Shown: positions 23,901-37,800 of the stretch, in pieces
How positions within the stretch are numbered: the stretch's first letter is position 1
How the letters are laid out: every line of letters begins with the position of its first letter
NCBI GenBank assembly: GCA_037954235.1
Contig: JBBMOA010000007.1
Location: 22,947,457-23,011,456 of the forward strand
Length of the DNA: 64,000 nucleotides
Direction: 5' to 3'
DNA from: Aulostomus chinensis
Lineage: Eukaryota; Chordata; Actinopteri; Syngnathiformes; Aulostomidae
Notes under the pieces: generated by a model
Seen by the model: only the letters and a program-made list of their open reading frames with translations
What the model was told of the DNA's origin: nothing
Databases searched by the model: none
Made by a program: the position numbers and the translations under genes

Positions 23901-26900
23901 AATGCTTGGAAGCCATATTGGACATTGCATCAGTGTGGTGAAGAGCCTTTATTGGTTTAGTCCAAAAGAAACATCAGCTGTTTTTCAGATGAATCTCCAG
24001 ACAACACACTGTATGTAGTGATGGAGGGGTTTTTCTCTTTATAGCCTCGACCTGCATAAATGTCAAGTTTTAACTAGCCTGAAGTAAAGAACTTAACACA
24101 CAACTTTTACTTTTATGATTATATTTTTCATTGTGGCTTTTACTCCAGGAAAGACTGTTTCCTTCACAGCAGTTCTCATTGTTGTGACAAATACAGGACA
24201 AAAGTAACGAGCATATGATGTTTGGTTTCCACTGACCCTCCTGACAATTGAGTCAGTTGAGACCAGCTGAAGTGCTGCAGTTTAAACCTGAAGTAATCAG
24301 CTAAAGAGGAATGTTTTATCTCACAAAAGAAAAGTGATTTTCCGGCTTCATTTATGCTCAATATTTGTTGGACTGATTTCTCTGTGATTTTCTCCTCACG
24401 TCCGTCTCACCAGTGATGCTCTACGCGAGCGTCGGCTCAGCGGCTGATCGAAGGGCGGGCTGCTCAGCTGCAACTTTTCCAGGTAACCGTCGGGTATCCG
24501 GATGTCAGCCGGCAAGGACAGACGCTTGTTTAGGTCCTGCACACACAGAGACAAGAACAACAGATATGAGAATGTCAACACAGTGATGAACCCTGACAAA
24601 AACAGGAGTTTTACTAAACAAACTATAAAAGCTCTGGATAAATATCAGTAGTTGACAAAAACAACATGGCAGCAACCCTGGGTAAACAGGCAGAATTGGT
24701 AAGACGCAGCATCAAACCACCTGCTTTAGGCCTCGTTGGTCAACAGTGTGTATCAACGTGTAGCTGCTCGAGTCTTGTGTGCATAACAGCGGCTGCCTGT
24801 TGAGCTCTTTCGGGGTAAAGTCTTTCCCAGAGCAACAAAGCACAAAACCATGATCCTAATGACTTGTTATATAAAATCAAACACACATTCACAAATCAAG
24901 GTCTGGATTCTTCCCATCATGCATTTCCTCTCTTTGTTAGATTAGTGTTAATCCGGCCTGTTGCTAGTTGCTTTAAATCTACTTTCAAGCCTCTTGTTGC
25001 AACACTGGACACTTACTAACACACTTTTCCTCCACCCCTCTGTCATATCAATACATGACCCTTCCAAACATCTACCTCAAGCTCAACGATGAATGTGTAA
25101 ACAATGATGGCCACCGACTTGTGAACGGCTGAACTGACCCTTCAGCCGTTCATTCAAACAGTGACTCAGCTCTTTGGTTGCCCACGCACAGATTAGACAC
25201 TCGCACAGTCTCACACGAGCTGATGGTTTTACTACAACTTCAGAAAAGACCAACAGTGCCAAACTAAACGTGACACGAGGAGACTGCATGACGAACAAGT
25301 TCTTCAAAATCAACCTTGTCCCAACAAACAAACAAAAACACCCACCCTCCTATCTGCCGGTGAAGATTTGTGGTTTTGTGTGCTTTAAAATTTTCCCTTT
25401 ATATTTGTCAGTGACCAGTAATTATTTGTCGATTATTTCAGGCAAAGACGTGGTTGTTATTTTGTTCCAGATCATGGAAGATATAAAATAATTAAAAAAT
25501 AATAATTAAAAAAGTTTTTTATATTATATATTGTATAATATTAATAATGTTGATTTTATTTGTTGTATTTATATTTCAATTCTGTTTTGCTATTGAAACA
25601 ATTTGTTCATTATTAGAAAAGAGGGAAATCACCTGAAATAAGATACTTTTATATTCTTCAATAACAAGGGAATTCAAGCTGACACCTCAAATTTATAATC
25701 GGTAAGAGAAAGTTTTTTTTTTTTTTTAAAGGAGGATTACAGTACAGTTATGGTGTCACGTAACAATAAACAGTCTGAATGTTGCATCGCCATGTTTGGT
25801 TTTGAATCCGCCATCCTAAAGCAAATCTGTCAAAAATGATCTTTGGAGTCTGGATGCTTCGTAATGTGCAGCAGTTCAGAAATGAATTTCAGCTCTAAGC
25901 TCTTCAGTGCTTCGCGAACCAACAGTGGTATTTTAAAATCAATTATTTGAGCCAGAAAGCCGGAGCAAAGATCTGAGAACTGAGGTCAGGCTCTGTTCTC
26001 AGATGTTTTTGCTAAATCCAGCAGAGACATAGAGTCTTTAGTTTCTGATATGTTCTTAAAGAGATAAGAAGCTTTTTTTTTTTTAGGTTTGAAATCACAA
26101 GGTTTCTGCCTTGATTTGCGGTTTTGAAACATTAGCACCTGAAAGTTAATCATTGCATGTTTGTTCCTAAAATCAGAGAAATAGAAAATATCTGGATTTG
26201 GCAAACAATCTGAAGATGTTAACTTGGGGTTCTGGAAATAATGATTCAGTAATACTGTGACATCCTACAGACATGGCGTGGCCAAATTTGTTCTCTTAAT
26301 GGGCGAGAACTCAAACTACTTGGTGGGTCATGGGCCAAAAGCAAACATATACTTTGTTGCCAAAATTCCTTGCCTGGGTACTACTGTCCCTGGAGCCTCA
26401 TCAGTTTTTTTCGTAGTTCACTTGTCACCAAATGAACAAAGCATCACTCTGACGGTTGTCCACGTGTTAACAGTCATTTACAGCATACCTTTTCAAATTA
26501 TTCAACTTTTTTCTATAATTACACCTGTTAATATGTCAACTTTGGGAAGCCCTGGACCAAACAATTACCTCACTGACTGAAAAAGAAAAACCCAGGCAGC
26601 TTCATATTTTCAAAGAGGCTTTGAGCCTGACATTGCTATACCACGTGGTCCAGCGTTAGGTTGGTGTAAATAGAGTCACATCAATAACCTGCTCCTCTGA
26701 GTCGCTGTATCAGTATTTTGGAATGACAAATATCCCATTTTGACGCTGGGCCATGAGTTGTTGTTTGGCCCCATCCATCACCTGACCTTTGCACCCCCAA
26801 CCCCCACCAGTTGTCCAATCAGCCCATCCTAATCTGTTACAACAGGGGCCCATCTGGCCCGTATTACACTAATCCTTGTGATGTAATTCCAAAACAGCCC

Positions 26901-27348
26901 TGACTTCCCCACCAGCGAGAGAAGGACAATCTACTACCTGACCACAGACGGAGGGATTTCCTCACTCTTGTTCCAACTACACCCCCCACCCACCCACTTC
27001 TCTTCTTCTACTATCCCTCTGAGTTTGACAGCAGCACAAAGAAAAGAGGCTCACAGTGACTTGGCTGTGTGATCACTTCATCACCAACATGCCTGCGGTC
27101 AATCACGCTGCTTATACCAGTAAACAATGACTGTTTGTTGGTCCATGAAAATGGTTATAACCAAGCATGTGTGAAAAAGACTGTTGTGAAATACATGCAG
27201 AAAGTGTCGGGTGCACGGCTTGCGCACACTCTTTATACACAGCAAGAGGTGATGTGTCATGTCTCTGTGTGTGAGGAGCCCGAAATGGTGTAAGCTGCTT
27301 AATGTTGCGTTCAGGTTTTTTTAACCCCCGCCAGGTCCAGTGTTTTCA

Positions 27349-27390
<42 letters not shown>

Positions 27391-29496
27391 ACGCATGTGT
27401 GTGTGTTCCGCTTGGAAATCAACGGAGGACTTGAAATCAAACCAACCCATAAACACTGTCAGAGGGGAGGAAGTGTTTTCTTCAATCACCAGACTTTTGT
27501 TCCCATGATCACCCAGTAGGTGCTGTGCAACATGTGGTTCAGTGGCAAGATGTCAACAACTCAACAGCCCCACACACACACACACACACACATGCAGACG
27601 CATACACACATGCAATCACACAAAGAAAGCATTTACCAACATTTCGTGTAACAGTTGATTCTTTGTTTTTCTTTTTGACATTAATTAGTTTGGGTTAATT
27701 TGATATTTTGTTCAACACTACAGCATTTGAAAAGCTGTTTTAATTGTTTTTTAATTTTCAGTTTACTGTGTACGGTATGTACTGTAAGCATGTGTCTGAA
27801 GAGCAATACTGAGTTTTAGATCCAAGCACCAATCTTAGATCATAGTCCTTACTTTCTAACACAGAAAATTCAGTTGGCGTGTTACAGGAGCAGTGTGCAG
27901 GATTAGGAGAATCTACTGGCAGGAAACGAATAAAGTAAGTTTTTATTGGTGTATAATGACCTGAAACTACAAATTGGGATGAGTTCAGTTAAGATGAGGT
28001 CAAATTTTCTCCTCAGATCAGTTTTGCATCCCCAGTGTTTCCACAGTAGTCAAGAATGGACAAACCAGTTGGTTGCCATTAAATCCTTCACACCAGTCCT
28101 TTAACTCTTAGGGTAAGGTAACAGTCAGAACTGTACTCAGGGCTGGGTTTGGATTCAGGTGATGGTCCTGGGCTGAGAAAGCATCATGTCAGTGAGTGTC
28201 CCCATCTAGGACAGAGGTGAGTGGCCACTCCAGTGGAACCAGCTCTCTTCAAAGCATCTTAAAGACTCCTAATGGGATTGTGGGACGTTCATGACACTTC
28301 ACATCACTTAAGTTGTATTTTCAATCTGTTTCCTGGATGTTTAACTTACATCTTCAACACAATGAAAACAATTTCATTGAAGGATCTGAATGAGACGAAA
28401 GGACCCGAAAAGCAGAAGTTCAAAATCAAGAACTATAAATGAATCTATTTCCTAAATACTTAGTTTTGCATTTCAATTAATTACTTTTTGTATTATGCAC
28501 AAAAGAGATCTCGGTAAAATGCTGTCGGATCCTCGTGACATTTCACTTTCCCTGTTACAATGCAACTCAGTTGAACTGACTCACGTGAGTTATACACTTA
28601 CTCCCTCCAATCCCATTAGAAGCCGTTAAGATGGATTGAAGTGGCTTTGTTGTTGAGAAAGCGATAAGTAAATTCACACTCACTCGAGTCAGTTTAAAAT
28701 CCTCGAGTACAATCGAAACTTCATTATCAGTGTCTGATAGATCTGGTCTGCTTTGTTTGACAACTACAATAAAGCTGTAGAAGTGGGATGCTCTTCACAT
28801 TCAAGCTTTAATTATTGATCCAGAAGAGAAGAATGTCATACAGCCGTCTACATGGGAAAAAAAATGAATAAGTGTGAGCAGCTACAACACTCAGATGAAC
28901 TATTTCACAAAACTGGATTGCAAGTGTACTGGTGTTTTTGTTTTTAACTCAAATCTAAGTGTTTGTGGATTACTGACCATATGACTGGATAAGGAAGATG
29001 TGGATTATACAAGACGATGTGCTTGAGAGTTTGTAAACTGATGTTTTGGATGTTTTTTCTATTGTTTGTTGTTGGTCTCCATGAGCTTCAAGCAAAAATC
29101 TGTGATTGCTGTCTTCTGAATTCTGGAGTCACCAGGAAGTCATTCAACGCAAAATGTCTGTGAGTTCAAGACACCTAACAGGGAGTCACTGAACAAAACA
29201 AAAAAGACACTTTTTGGATATGAAAAATCCTACAGCAAGCCCTGCGATGCCTGCTCTGAGATAAAATCTTTGCACACAACAAGAAAGGAATAATAATCAC
29301 AGCAAGAAAACTTTCCATAATGTGTTGACATTACGCAATCAGAGGAATGTCAAAATCAGGTTACTCATGACTGTGTGTGCGTGTGCGTGTGTGTGTGTGT
29401 AAGCAAAGGACAGATAATAAAGAATCTGGTGGGCAGAGAAACTGTGAAAACCATTTTAAAACAGATTTCAAATGTAAATACAGAGGAACAGGATGA

Positions 29497-29547
<51 letters not shown>

Positions 29548-30486
29548 CGCGCGCACGTGTGTGTGTGGGTCCTGCTGAGATTATGTGGGCAGCTGAGGAG
29601 GTTGTGCATTTGTGACATACGACAAGAATGCGCCCACGCTGAGATACAGCACGGAGCTGTAAAACACACGTCAGTGAATACACCACCAGAAATGATTGTG
29701 AAACACAGTTGTTGAATGAAAGCATACCTTCAACGTCACAGGAGTCTGACAAGCTAGACCAGGTACAGCACATGTGTCATGATTCATAAGAGTAATCTTT
29801 GCTGATTAATACCAGTGACTCACATCTCAAATCGCCTCATACATCTAAAAAAACACAAAGGCAAATAAGGACAATGAAAGTCTAAAAACACGGCTGGAGG
29901 GAGCTCACCTCTGCAGATATACGTCTGGTCCCTCTGTTCCTCAGACAGACACCTGTGGGTGACTGCACTTCATCAGAGGAGGTCCCGGAGGCCTGGTCAC
30001 TCTCCCCGTCCGACCCCATCTTCAGGTTCTCATGGACGATATCTGGAGAGGAGAGAGTAAAGGAGGCATGGAGAGAAAAGAAGGACGAGGGGTTGAGTTT
30101 GACAGATGGAGCTCAGTCTGTGGAAACAGGACAGTGCAGCTGATGACTGAACGGAAAGACAAACACTCTTAGACACTTTTACGAGTCCCTTGGTTCTTAT
30201 CCAGCTTGGATGTGTGAGGTACAGATGAGATATATTGGAATTAATTCATTTTACTGCTGTGAGGCCTTAAAAAGCAAGTCCATGCATCATGGTCTAAATT
30301 TCCCAAAGTCAGGATTCAACATATAAAACATGTTTCACCCAGGCTGTATGCTGAGGATCGAAACATCTGGAATGGAAATCCAGGCGGCTGGTTGGCTGGA
30401 ACTGTCCACAGTTATTATTTTTAGTCTCATTTTTAACAAATGGTTGATTGTACAGCTGAATGTAACACTGGAATGATTTAACTCCA

Positions 30487-30537
<51 letters not shown>

Positions 30538-33500
30538 TGTGTGTGTGTGTCTGTGTGTGTGTCTGTGTGCGCGCCCATGCAAACACATGCCTCTAGCAGT
30601 TTTTCCCCCCTCACATAATGCATCACTCTCTGTGTGCTCAACAGATTCAATGTGTAAGACTTCACATGTAGCTTAATAGATATTTTACACTGGGATACAA
30701 TTTTAAATCTAGCTATAGCTTTCCACTTCTGTACTGACCCTCTTTTCAAATCTAGAAACAAACTTCAAATGCAGCCAACGTGCAGATGTGGCGAGAGCGT
30801 TTCTCACCAAGGCGGCTGCCGTTGCGAGGCATGACCATGAGAGAGCCAAGGCCGCCACCGATGACACTCTGAGGCCGTCGCAGCGGTGGCTTTTTAAAGG
30901 AGCCTGTGTACTGATGTAGGAAGGAGTGGACACTGTGGGCTGATGGAGGACGACCGTTCCTCACTATCGGCTCTGAGGAAGCAAAACACAAATGTTCTTT
31001 TTAAAAAAAAACAAAAACAAAAAAAAAAACGAATGAAAGCTCTTTAGGAGTACGTGGCTGGCTAAGGAGGGGTCAGAAACAAACAAACATGGTACAGTTA
31101 CTCACATGTTTAAATGTGTTAAAGAATTCCCTGTTGAGATAGCTGTCTGAATTAGGACTATTTAGGATTTATGCCAGATGAGTACCTTGGACCTTCTTTT
31201 TTAAACCTTTGTCTTCCCTAATAAAGGAGCAGCTTCGTCCCATTTGTCTGAATCTCTGAGCTTCAATTCTCAGTTTATGGACGACTCACAGATTTGCTTG
31301 TTTTGTGAGTAACATTTGTAAGAGAAAAAATTTTAAAAAGGAAACATTATTGATAAAAATTCTGAGCATTCACATATTTTCAGAGCCGAAATTACATATG
31401 TTTGTGTTGGGCTTATAAGATCCGATTAGTGAAAGGAAGCTCTTACTCTAGTTTACATTTTTCATGATGCATAGACAAAGCATACATGAGAACAACATCC
31501 GATTACACCGAATAAACACTGTTGTTACGTAACAGCTCTGATCTCTTAATCTCTCAAGCAAGGTGATATACGTTAACTGCTGTTACTTAGAAACGTAGTC
31601 AGTTGCATCCAGGGGACCACTCCTGTGATGACAATGTGAAGAGATTTGAGTGAGGTTTTTTTTTTTTTTAATCCAAGCTTTAAAAGAGGCAGAGCAGAGT
31701 GACGCTGAGGAATAGAAGAAAACAACTGAGAACAAAAAGCAGAGGACAGCGAACATCCAGGAGAGAAAAAAAGAACTATAGGTAGCCGATTTCTTTGTAG
31801 TAGTAGAAGTAGTAGTAGTAGTAGTAGAACACTGTCCTTTAATCCAGGATGGACATGACGGAAAGTAAATATCAAAGCGCTATAAACCTTTTTATTGTAT
31901 TACCACTGTGACAATGGTTGTGGTGGCAGTGGCCTGTTCCCTCCACCAACATGGCCTTCCTGAAAGGCCAATATCAAATATAGACTCTCATATGCAACGC
32001 CGACAAGACAAGCATTTTTTCAAAAGCAGAAGTGGGGTTAAATGTTTGTTAAACAGTAGCAACTTCTATTCTATCGACAGTGACAGTGGAGAGGAGCTGG
32101 AGACCCGGGGAGGCCTGGGGAGTTCTTGTCATTTATAAGTACTGCAGAGGTCATCGTCTCTAGTATTCTGCATCATGCAGAACAAAGGAAGAGCTTCTTT
32201 GACAAGTCATTTTGTGACATTAACCCAATTTTTATCTGCCATATTCATTAAATGTAAAAATATTTCTAATTCTAAAATATTTCACACAACACAGAGTTCA
32301 TATGAAAATATCAATCTTTTGTAAATCAGTGTTCCATATTTGTGTGCACAGCCACATCACTCCATGGAGCTCCCCCTCCCCGAGGCTGCTCCCCTCCCCA
32401 CTGTCAGCCACATCAGCCCACAAAGGACTGTGGTACTGTTTCTTTGTTTCAGAGGTGTAGAAATCTCTCCATTCTAAGATGCACCGAATGTAAACGATTC
32501 TGGACCGACTCACAAATGTTAAAAAGTCTATTCTCTAAAATGATACATAACAACATGATGTTGATGAAACAATAAACAGAACAGTCTACAGCACACACAC
32601 ATGCTTGACATTTAAATATGTTGGATGGTTAATTTTTCATGATTTGATCTGGCAGCAGAGAGACACTTTGTGTGGGATGTCAGTTCAGCACAGGAAAAAT
32701 GAAGAGGCATCAGAGACAGTGGTACAGACAGACAGGCATTTTAACTACATGTGCTTTGTTTTGGCCCATGAGGGGAAAAGTCTGGGCAGGAGAGTGGGGT
32801 CTGAACAAATAATCATCTGGAGGTTTTGATATTTGTCTTTGAGAGACTGTATTTTGTACTGTTTCAGCCGCTGAAGTCTTTATTCGGGGCTGGTGTCATC
32901 TCTGGTAAGCTGGAAAACAGATACATGTGCTTTCCTTCACGGAGAGGTCGCAGCAACCTTGCTTCACCTGATTAGACCAACGCAGCGTGGGCTGGCCTGT
33001 CATTAGTCATCACTCTTGAAACTGGAACAACAAGCCAACTGTTCGGTCAAATGTGTCTTAAACATGACAGAATCAGAGGCAGGAAATTAGCCGTGCACTT
33101 GAGCTGTTGGCTTCTTTTTAAATCGAAATGCCCGATGAAATACAGGTAAGATTTGTGAGCTTCGAGTTGCATCAGGTCACAGCATCATTTTCATGTCTCG
33201 CTTGTTTGTCTGGCTTCCAGGACCAGAGTCATTCAATTTTTTAGAGCATTTTTCAGATTTAAATCTGAGTTAAAGCAGACAAAATTAATCCCAGAAGATT
33301 TGCGCTGCCTTTTCTTGGCTGATTCAGAGTACTGTGGGTGTAAACAGTTTTGTTTAGCTGTAAGAACAGATTGCATTACATAAGTTTCGCCACCACCAGC
33401 TATATAAACTTGGGAACATTTATGTCCTATACCACAAGCTGTTTCACAAATGTGTGTTTTTGGCTGCATTTTCATTACACACACCAACGTTTCAACATCT

Positions 33501-35095
33501 CCTCAGTTGTGTTAATTTCCTAGATTTCATATGGAAATACCAGAAACACCCCCCCCCATATGTAATATCCAGGTCCTGATGCCACCGCTCTCTTATCTCT
33601 CGGCAGCTGCTGCCACTGGCCTGAGTTATGAGTGTTACATAATCGGATCAGGACCAGAACGCTTTCCCCAATCACAGAGTTCAGATCACATCTCATCTGG
33701 CCACTCCATTCTGTCTCCTCTCTACCCTACTTACTGTTACACAGGCTGCTAAAATCCCCTCACGCAAGCGCTCTCTCACACACAAACACACACACACACA
33801 ATCCTGTGTCCCCACTCACCAAGCACAGAACACTCTGGCCAAACCTGATGTTAATCACTATACAAAAACCTCTTTACAAAGTCCAGTTAGTTCTCAGAGG
33901 AAGAAAGGGGGGGGGGGGCAGACTTGGACGATCTGATTGATGGAAGAGGGGGAGAAACTTCTCATTTGGACAAAAGACAAGAGGGCAAAACTAAGGACAG
34001 CCCTGAAAGAAGCTGGGGCATGAAACCTCTGGGTGGGCTACAGAGAGGAAGATGAGCTGAAAGATGCAAAAACAAGAAAAAGGGGGAAGAATGCCTGGCT
34101 CGTTTCATCAAGTCATCCAAGTCACCGTGGCAATGTCATGGAAACTCTCGAATTCTTCCAGACCCAGAGCACCATGGCAACCATGTGTGGCAGCAGACCC
34201 CCTCCCTCGCTCCCTGCAGAGTTCGTGAATATCAGTAGAGATACGCTGCAGTGCCATCCTGCTCTTATTTTGACGCCTTGGAGGCCGCAGCCTTCAGGTG
34301 GATCAAACTGAATGATGTAACCGACTGCATCTGACAGTATGGAACACTGCGTTTTTGAGGTACAATAAATAGTCCTGTCAGAGAGTCAATACAGAGTGGT
34401 GAAGGTGAAGGGTACGAAGGAAGATTAAAGTCCCCCTTATCTTCTGCGTGGTCGATGTTGGGGGTCAGTAAGAGTTCCCTCCATCAAATAGGTGGAGTGC
34501 AATTCTATAACCATCTCAAAGATCTGAGACGCCCATCCGCTACAGCTGAGGTTTGGCTTCTCTCTCAAGGTCCATTTCCCTCTTGACTCAACTGCTTCTT
34601 TCATGTTTCACAGTGTATGACAAGCAACACTCCAGAAATGGGATGTTTTCAAATGGTAGCGCTTGCTCATGAAACACCTCAACTACAAACCACACACTGA
34701 CCCTTAAGTGTTCCAATGGTGTATATTTGATCATCTCTGGATGAGTAATCAGTATAAAAAGATGAGCAGTTAATATCTAACACAATTTTTGGATTTAAGT
34801 CAGGACTCAATCAGAGAGTTCAAATAAACTCTCCATGACCCTCCCGTAACAAGCGTCCAATCGTCAAGCTCAAACTCTGCTGGTGCAGCGTCAAAACCTA
34901 GCCAAAGCTAAAGATTACAGTACGCTTTGTAGAAACCCGATAAACCATTCATCACTTTATCGTTTTCAAATTCTGGGTCAGCGTTAGATAAAATTTGGAT
35001 TTGGCATTGGATAAAAGTGCTATACAAATGCAAGCCATTAAAAATTCATCCCCTAATTCCAATTTCACACACGCAAACACAGACACACAGACACA

Positions 35096-35134
<39 letters not shown>

Positions 35135-35926
35135 TATCATGTAAATAAGCTGGCAGTTTAAATTGCTGATGTTTGACTAAAACCCCGAGGAACTCATCTG
35201 TGTATCTCACAGCAGGTATGTCAAGTACCATATTGGGTCTTTTTGCCCAGAGGTTTTACAACCGATTTTGGCCAGTGGCCGATTTTCACCAATGATAATG
35301 TTATAGAAACATTTGTATGATATTCACGTTCTGTCCATACTGAAAAACCCACAGAAAGTTCGTGAATTTTAAAAAGGAGCTTTCCAAAACATCTGGAAAA
35401 CCCCATGAATTCTGTATTCATTGTTTCCTCATCACTGATGATGGGCAAAGCAGAAGAGACTGAAACAAAACCGGACCAATAACTATTTCAAAAATGACCA
35501 ACACACGCAGGTATCATCGTGCATTCCTCATGATCATTCATTTGCCATTTAACATGCGAAACTGATGCAGCCTATCAAAACGCACTCCTTTCCCATTCGT
35601 GTTGTTATTTCTTGACTCGCCCTTTGCTCTCCATCAGTGCCAATGATGGCCTCCAGGCTCAAATACAACCATGATAGAACATTCATATAACAAGGACCTA
35701 CAGAGGACTGTGAGATATCTATAAAATCCTCGATCAAAACACTTCCTGTCCATCCTAATATGCTACACACGACATCTAAACGCAGCTGATATGACTCACC
35801 GCTGTCCTTCAGACCATTCTCTTCAATGGTCATCTGCTCAGCCAGTTCAGAGAGCGACTCGTCAATGGTGTGGCTGCCTCTTAGTGTCTGAGAGAGACGT
35901 CGCTTGAACCGCTTCATCTTCTCCAT
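17933..35926 (-). CDS. cdk17: Cyclin-dependent kinase 17 (PCTAIRE-2), 16 coding exons
   Basis: Cyclin-Y-dependent type Ser/Thr kinase of the PCTAIRE family. Exons in transcript order: 35926-35800, 30972-30808, 30042-29909, 24536-24411, 22305-22249, 22091-21977, 21515-21421, 21200-21138, 20665-20542, 20354-20234, 19353-19256, 19098-18993, 18631-18589, 18399-18309, 18140-18063, 17970-17933. They join in frame to 526 residues (human 523). The N-terminus has FKRRLSQTLRGSHTIDESLSEL. The kinase Gly loop GEGTYATVF is at 202-210, Lys 224, PCTAIRE at 235-241, HRDLKPQN at 314-321 and DFG at 334-336. The tail is SRRQSMLF. Residues such as SLSELAEQMTIEEN, the segment HSFLHQYTGSFKKPPLRRP and the tail match CDK17, not CDK16 or CDK18. 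An alternative start three codons later (MKRFKRR) matches the mammalian start. Confidence 0.96.
27352..27407. repeat. (TG)n microsatellite
   Basis: About 18 TG units, then a GCGCACGC interruption and more TG. On the cdk17 transcript it reads (CA)n. Confidence 0.9.
27571..27592. repeat. (CA)n microsatellite
   Basis: Eleven CA units, followed by degenerate CA-rich sequence to about 27620. Confidence 0.85.
27885..28085. repeat. Decayed dispersed repeat, fish type
   Basis: The stretch from GGAGCAGTGTGCAGGATTAG through CAAGAATGGACAAACCAGTT has the layout of a repeat I recall as frequent in percomorph genomes. The shared landmarks are a 'GTGTAGGATTTAGG' start, a 'GTATAATGACCTGAAA' middle and a 'GTAGTC..GAACGGACAAACC' end. 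The match is from memory and imperfect, and the element class is unknown to me. Confidence 0.4.
29501..29568. repeat. Long (GT)n microsatellite
   Basis: About 22 GT units, then ATGCGCGCGCACGTGTGTGTG. A shorter GT tract lies at about 29371-29400. On the cdk17 transcript both are CA repeats, downstream of the exon at 30042-29909. Confidence 0.9.
30490..30573. repeat. Long (GT)n microsatellite
   Basis: More than 35 GT units with three CTGT-type interruptions. On the cdk17 transcript it is a CA repeat, in the intron upstream of the exon at 30042-29909. Confidence 0.9.
31797..31828. repeat. (GTA)n trinucleotide repeat
   Basis: About ten TAG/GTA units with one GAA interruption, inside a cdk17 intron. 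Confidence 0.85.
35066..35132. repeat. (AC)n microsatellite with AGAC variants
   Basis: Imperfect AC/AGAC units pass into about 17 perfect AC units, in the cdk17 intron just downstream of the first coding exon. Confidence 0.9.
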
Positions 35927-37769
35927 GGAGCTCTCGGGAAGGGGAGGCCTGGGTACGACACATATGATAACATTTAAATATCTGAGTGGTGACTGCAAGT
36001 CTCATTCAACAATGACAAGAAAATGTTTTAGTTCTCGATGAATATAAACAGAATACTACTTGTACAAACTGTGATCCATGCAGGCCTTGACATTTCCCTG
36101 ACCAACAAAAATCTGTAACATAAACTGCCTTGAATTCAAAAGAACAGACCTCATCTGTCTGAGGCCATGTTTAAAAAAAAAAAAAACAAGAAGAAGGAGA
36201 AAAAAAGTAAGACAAAAACCAAAGACCTTGTTAGAGCATCAGCAGACTGGTTAACAACAGCACAGACCAATCAGCACTCAGATGTTAATTATGACTCAGC
36301 TCATTCAGGCACATTACTTTACATTCCTCCCACTGGGACAACATGAGCAGTTAGTGAGAGATTCTTATAGGCTAGTTTAGAGTACACTCCGCGGAACACT
36401 GGACTGTAAAAGCAAATCCTAAACCAGGGGGATTTGCTGTTGAATGGAGCAGGGCCGCATCGAGTCTACATCACACATTCCAGCCGCATTTACTCTGTCT
36501 ATGAGAGGGACTGATTGTGAGAGCGGGAGTTGATATATGTGGGTGCAAAAAAATGTTGAGAGAAGTGGTGTGAGGAGAGAAAAAGACATTTGAAATCAGG
36601 ACGGAAGATATTTGGGGACGTTAAGCAGGAGCTGATTACAGGCAGCCACATCCTGTGACCTCAACGTGGAGATCATGACTCCATCACGACTGCAGATCTG
36701 AACATGTGCTCGTCTGTCTACCATGGGGATGAGTAAAGTCTCACATATAACAAACACACAGCCCTCAAGGTTCGCTGCCAGTCTGCCATTATCAACTTGA
36801 ATTCTGTCCAATTACAACTTGACTCACTCAGTTAGAGTAAAATCTTTGAGAAAGTACTCTTTGCCTCTGGGTTACCTTGGCTGCAGTCTAAACATCCATG
36901 ACTTGAACCATCATTCAAAGAACCTCTGATGTTAATACTATGAGTCAATTTTTTTTTTTTTTTTTGTACTGCGTCATTTTACACAGAACAGAGGATGACG
37001 GCGTGGCAGCTCGTGTGGAGTCTTGCCAGAAAACAGGACTGCAACTTTCCACGACAGTTGGTTTGGATGGACAAACGTCACTGTCTCAATAAAGAACTGG
37101 AGAAGAAGCAATTTACTCAAGGATGTTTATTTAAGCATTAAAGAAAAGGAAAAAGAAAAAAGTAGGCTTGAGGGCTTAAAAATGCAAAACGAGCATAATT
37201 TATTAATGATGTCAAACTGTGTGTTTTTAATGAATATTTCTGACAATGTATCAGTTGTTTCTGTTCTATCTCAGAATGAACTCCCTCACAAATGAAAGTA
37301 GGGACAGTCACCTGCCCAAACTTGTCAGGGTGATGGCAGTCATAACGGCCTGGTCCAAGAATGTGACAACACACAACGTGGACTGGCGGTAGCGAAAATG
37401 CAGTAACGGTACTGAGAATGAGGTCGTATAGCTGCTGAATAAGTTAAGAGTTGCAGGAGTTAGAAAGTTTGCACACAGAGATACAGAGGCAGGAAGCTTG
37501 TTCAGTCCTCACAGTGAAGAGCAGCCAGCATGTGAAAAGCAAACTAGGACAGGCCAGAGATACAGACAGATAGACGGAACATAAACATGCTAATCTCCAT
37601 ACAGTACAAACCGTCTGATATACTGTAATACAGCACGCTATGCACCAACTGTTCAGCCGCAGACCGAAGAGCTCTCCAGAGAGTCATAAAACCAGTTGCC
37701 CTTGCTGGAACACACCTTCAGGTCACGCTGCCTCTGCAGAGCCAGCAGCATTCTGAAGGCTTCCCCGCC

Positions 37770-37800
37770 GTCATCATCATCATCATCACCATCATCATCT
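37770..37800. repeat. (ATC)n trinucleotide repeat
   Basis: About ten TCA units with one ACC interruption. Read on the minus strand it encodes an Asp run inside an exon-like segment (see findings). Confidence 0.85.

Larger units (their letters stand above)
24537..29908 (-). other. cdk17: Large cdk17 intron
   Basis: Lies between the exons ending RRISAE and beginning DLNKRLSLP. It contains AT-rich DNA, TG/CA microsatellites and a decayed repeat near 27.9 kb. No splice-flanked coding segment was found. Its size exceeds the other 3'-half introns, most of which are under 2.2 kb. Confidence 0.6.

Noticed and set aside
29361..29715. Several open frames encoding His-Thr or Cys-Val runs
   Set aside because: They are translations of the GT/CA microsatellite and have no gene context.
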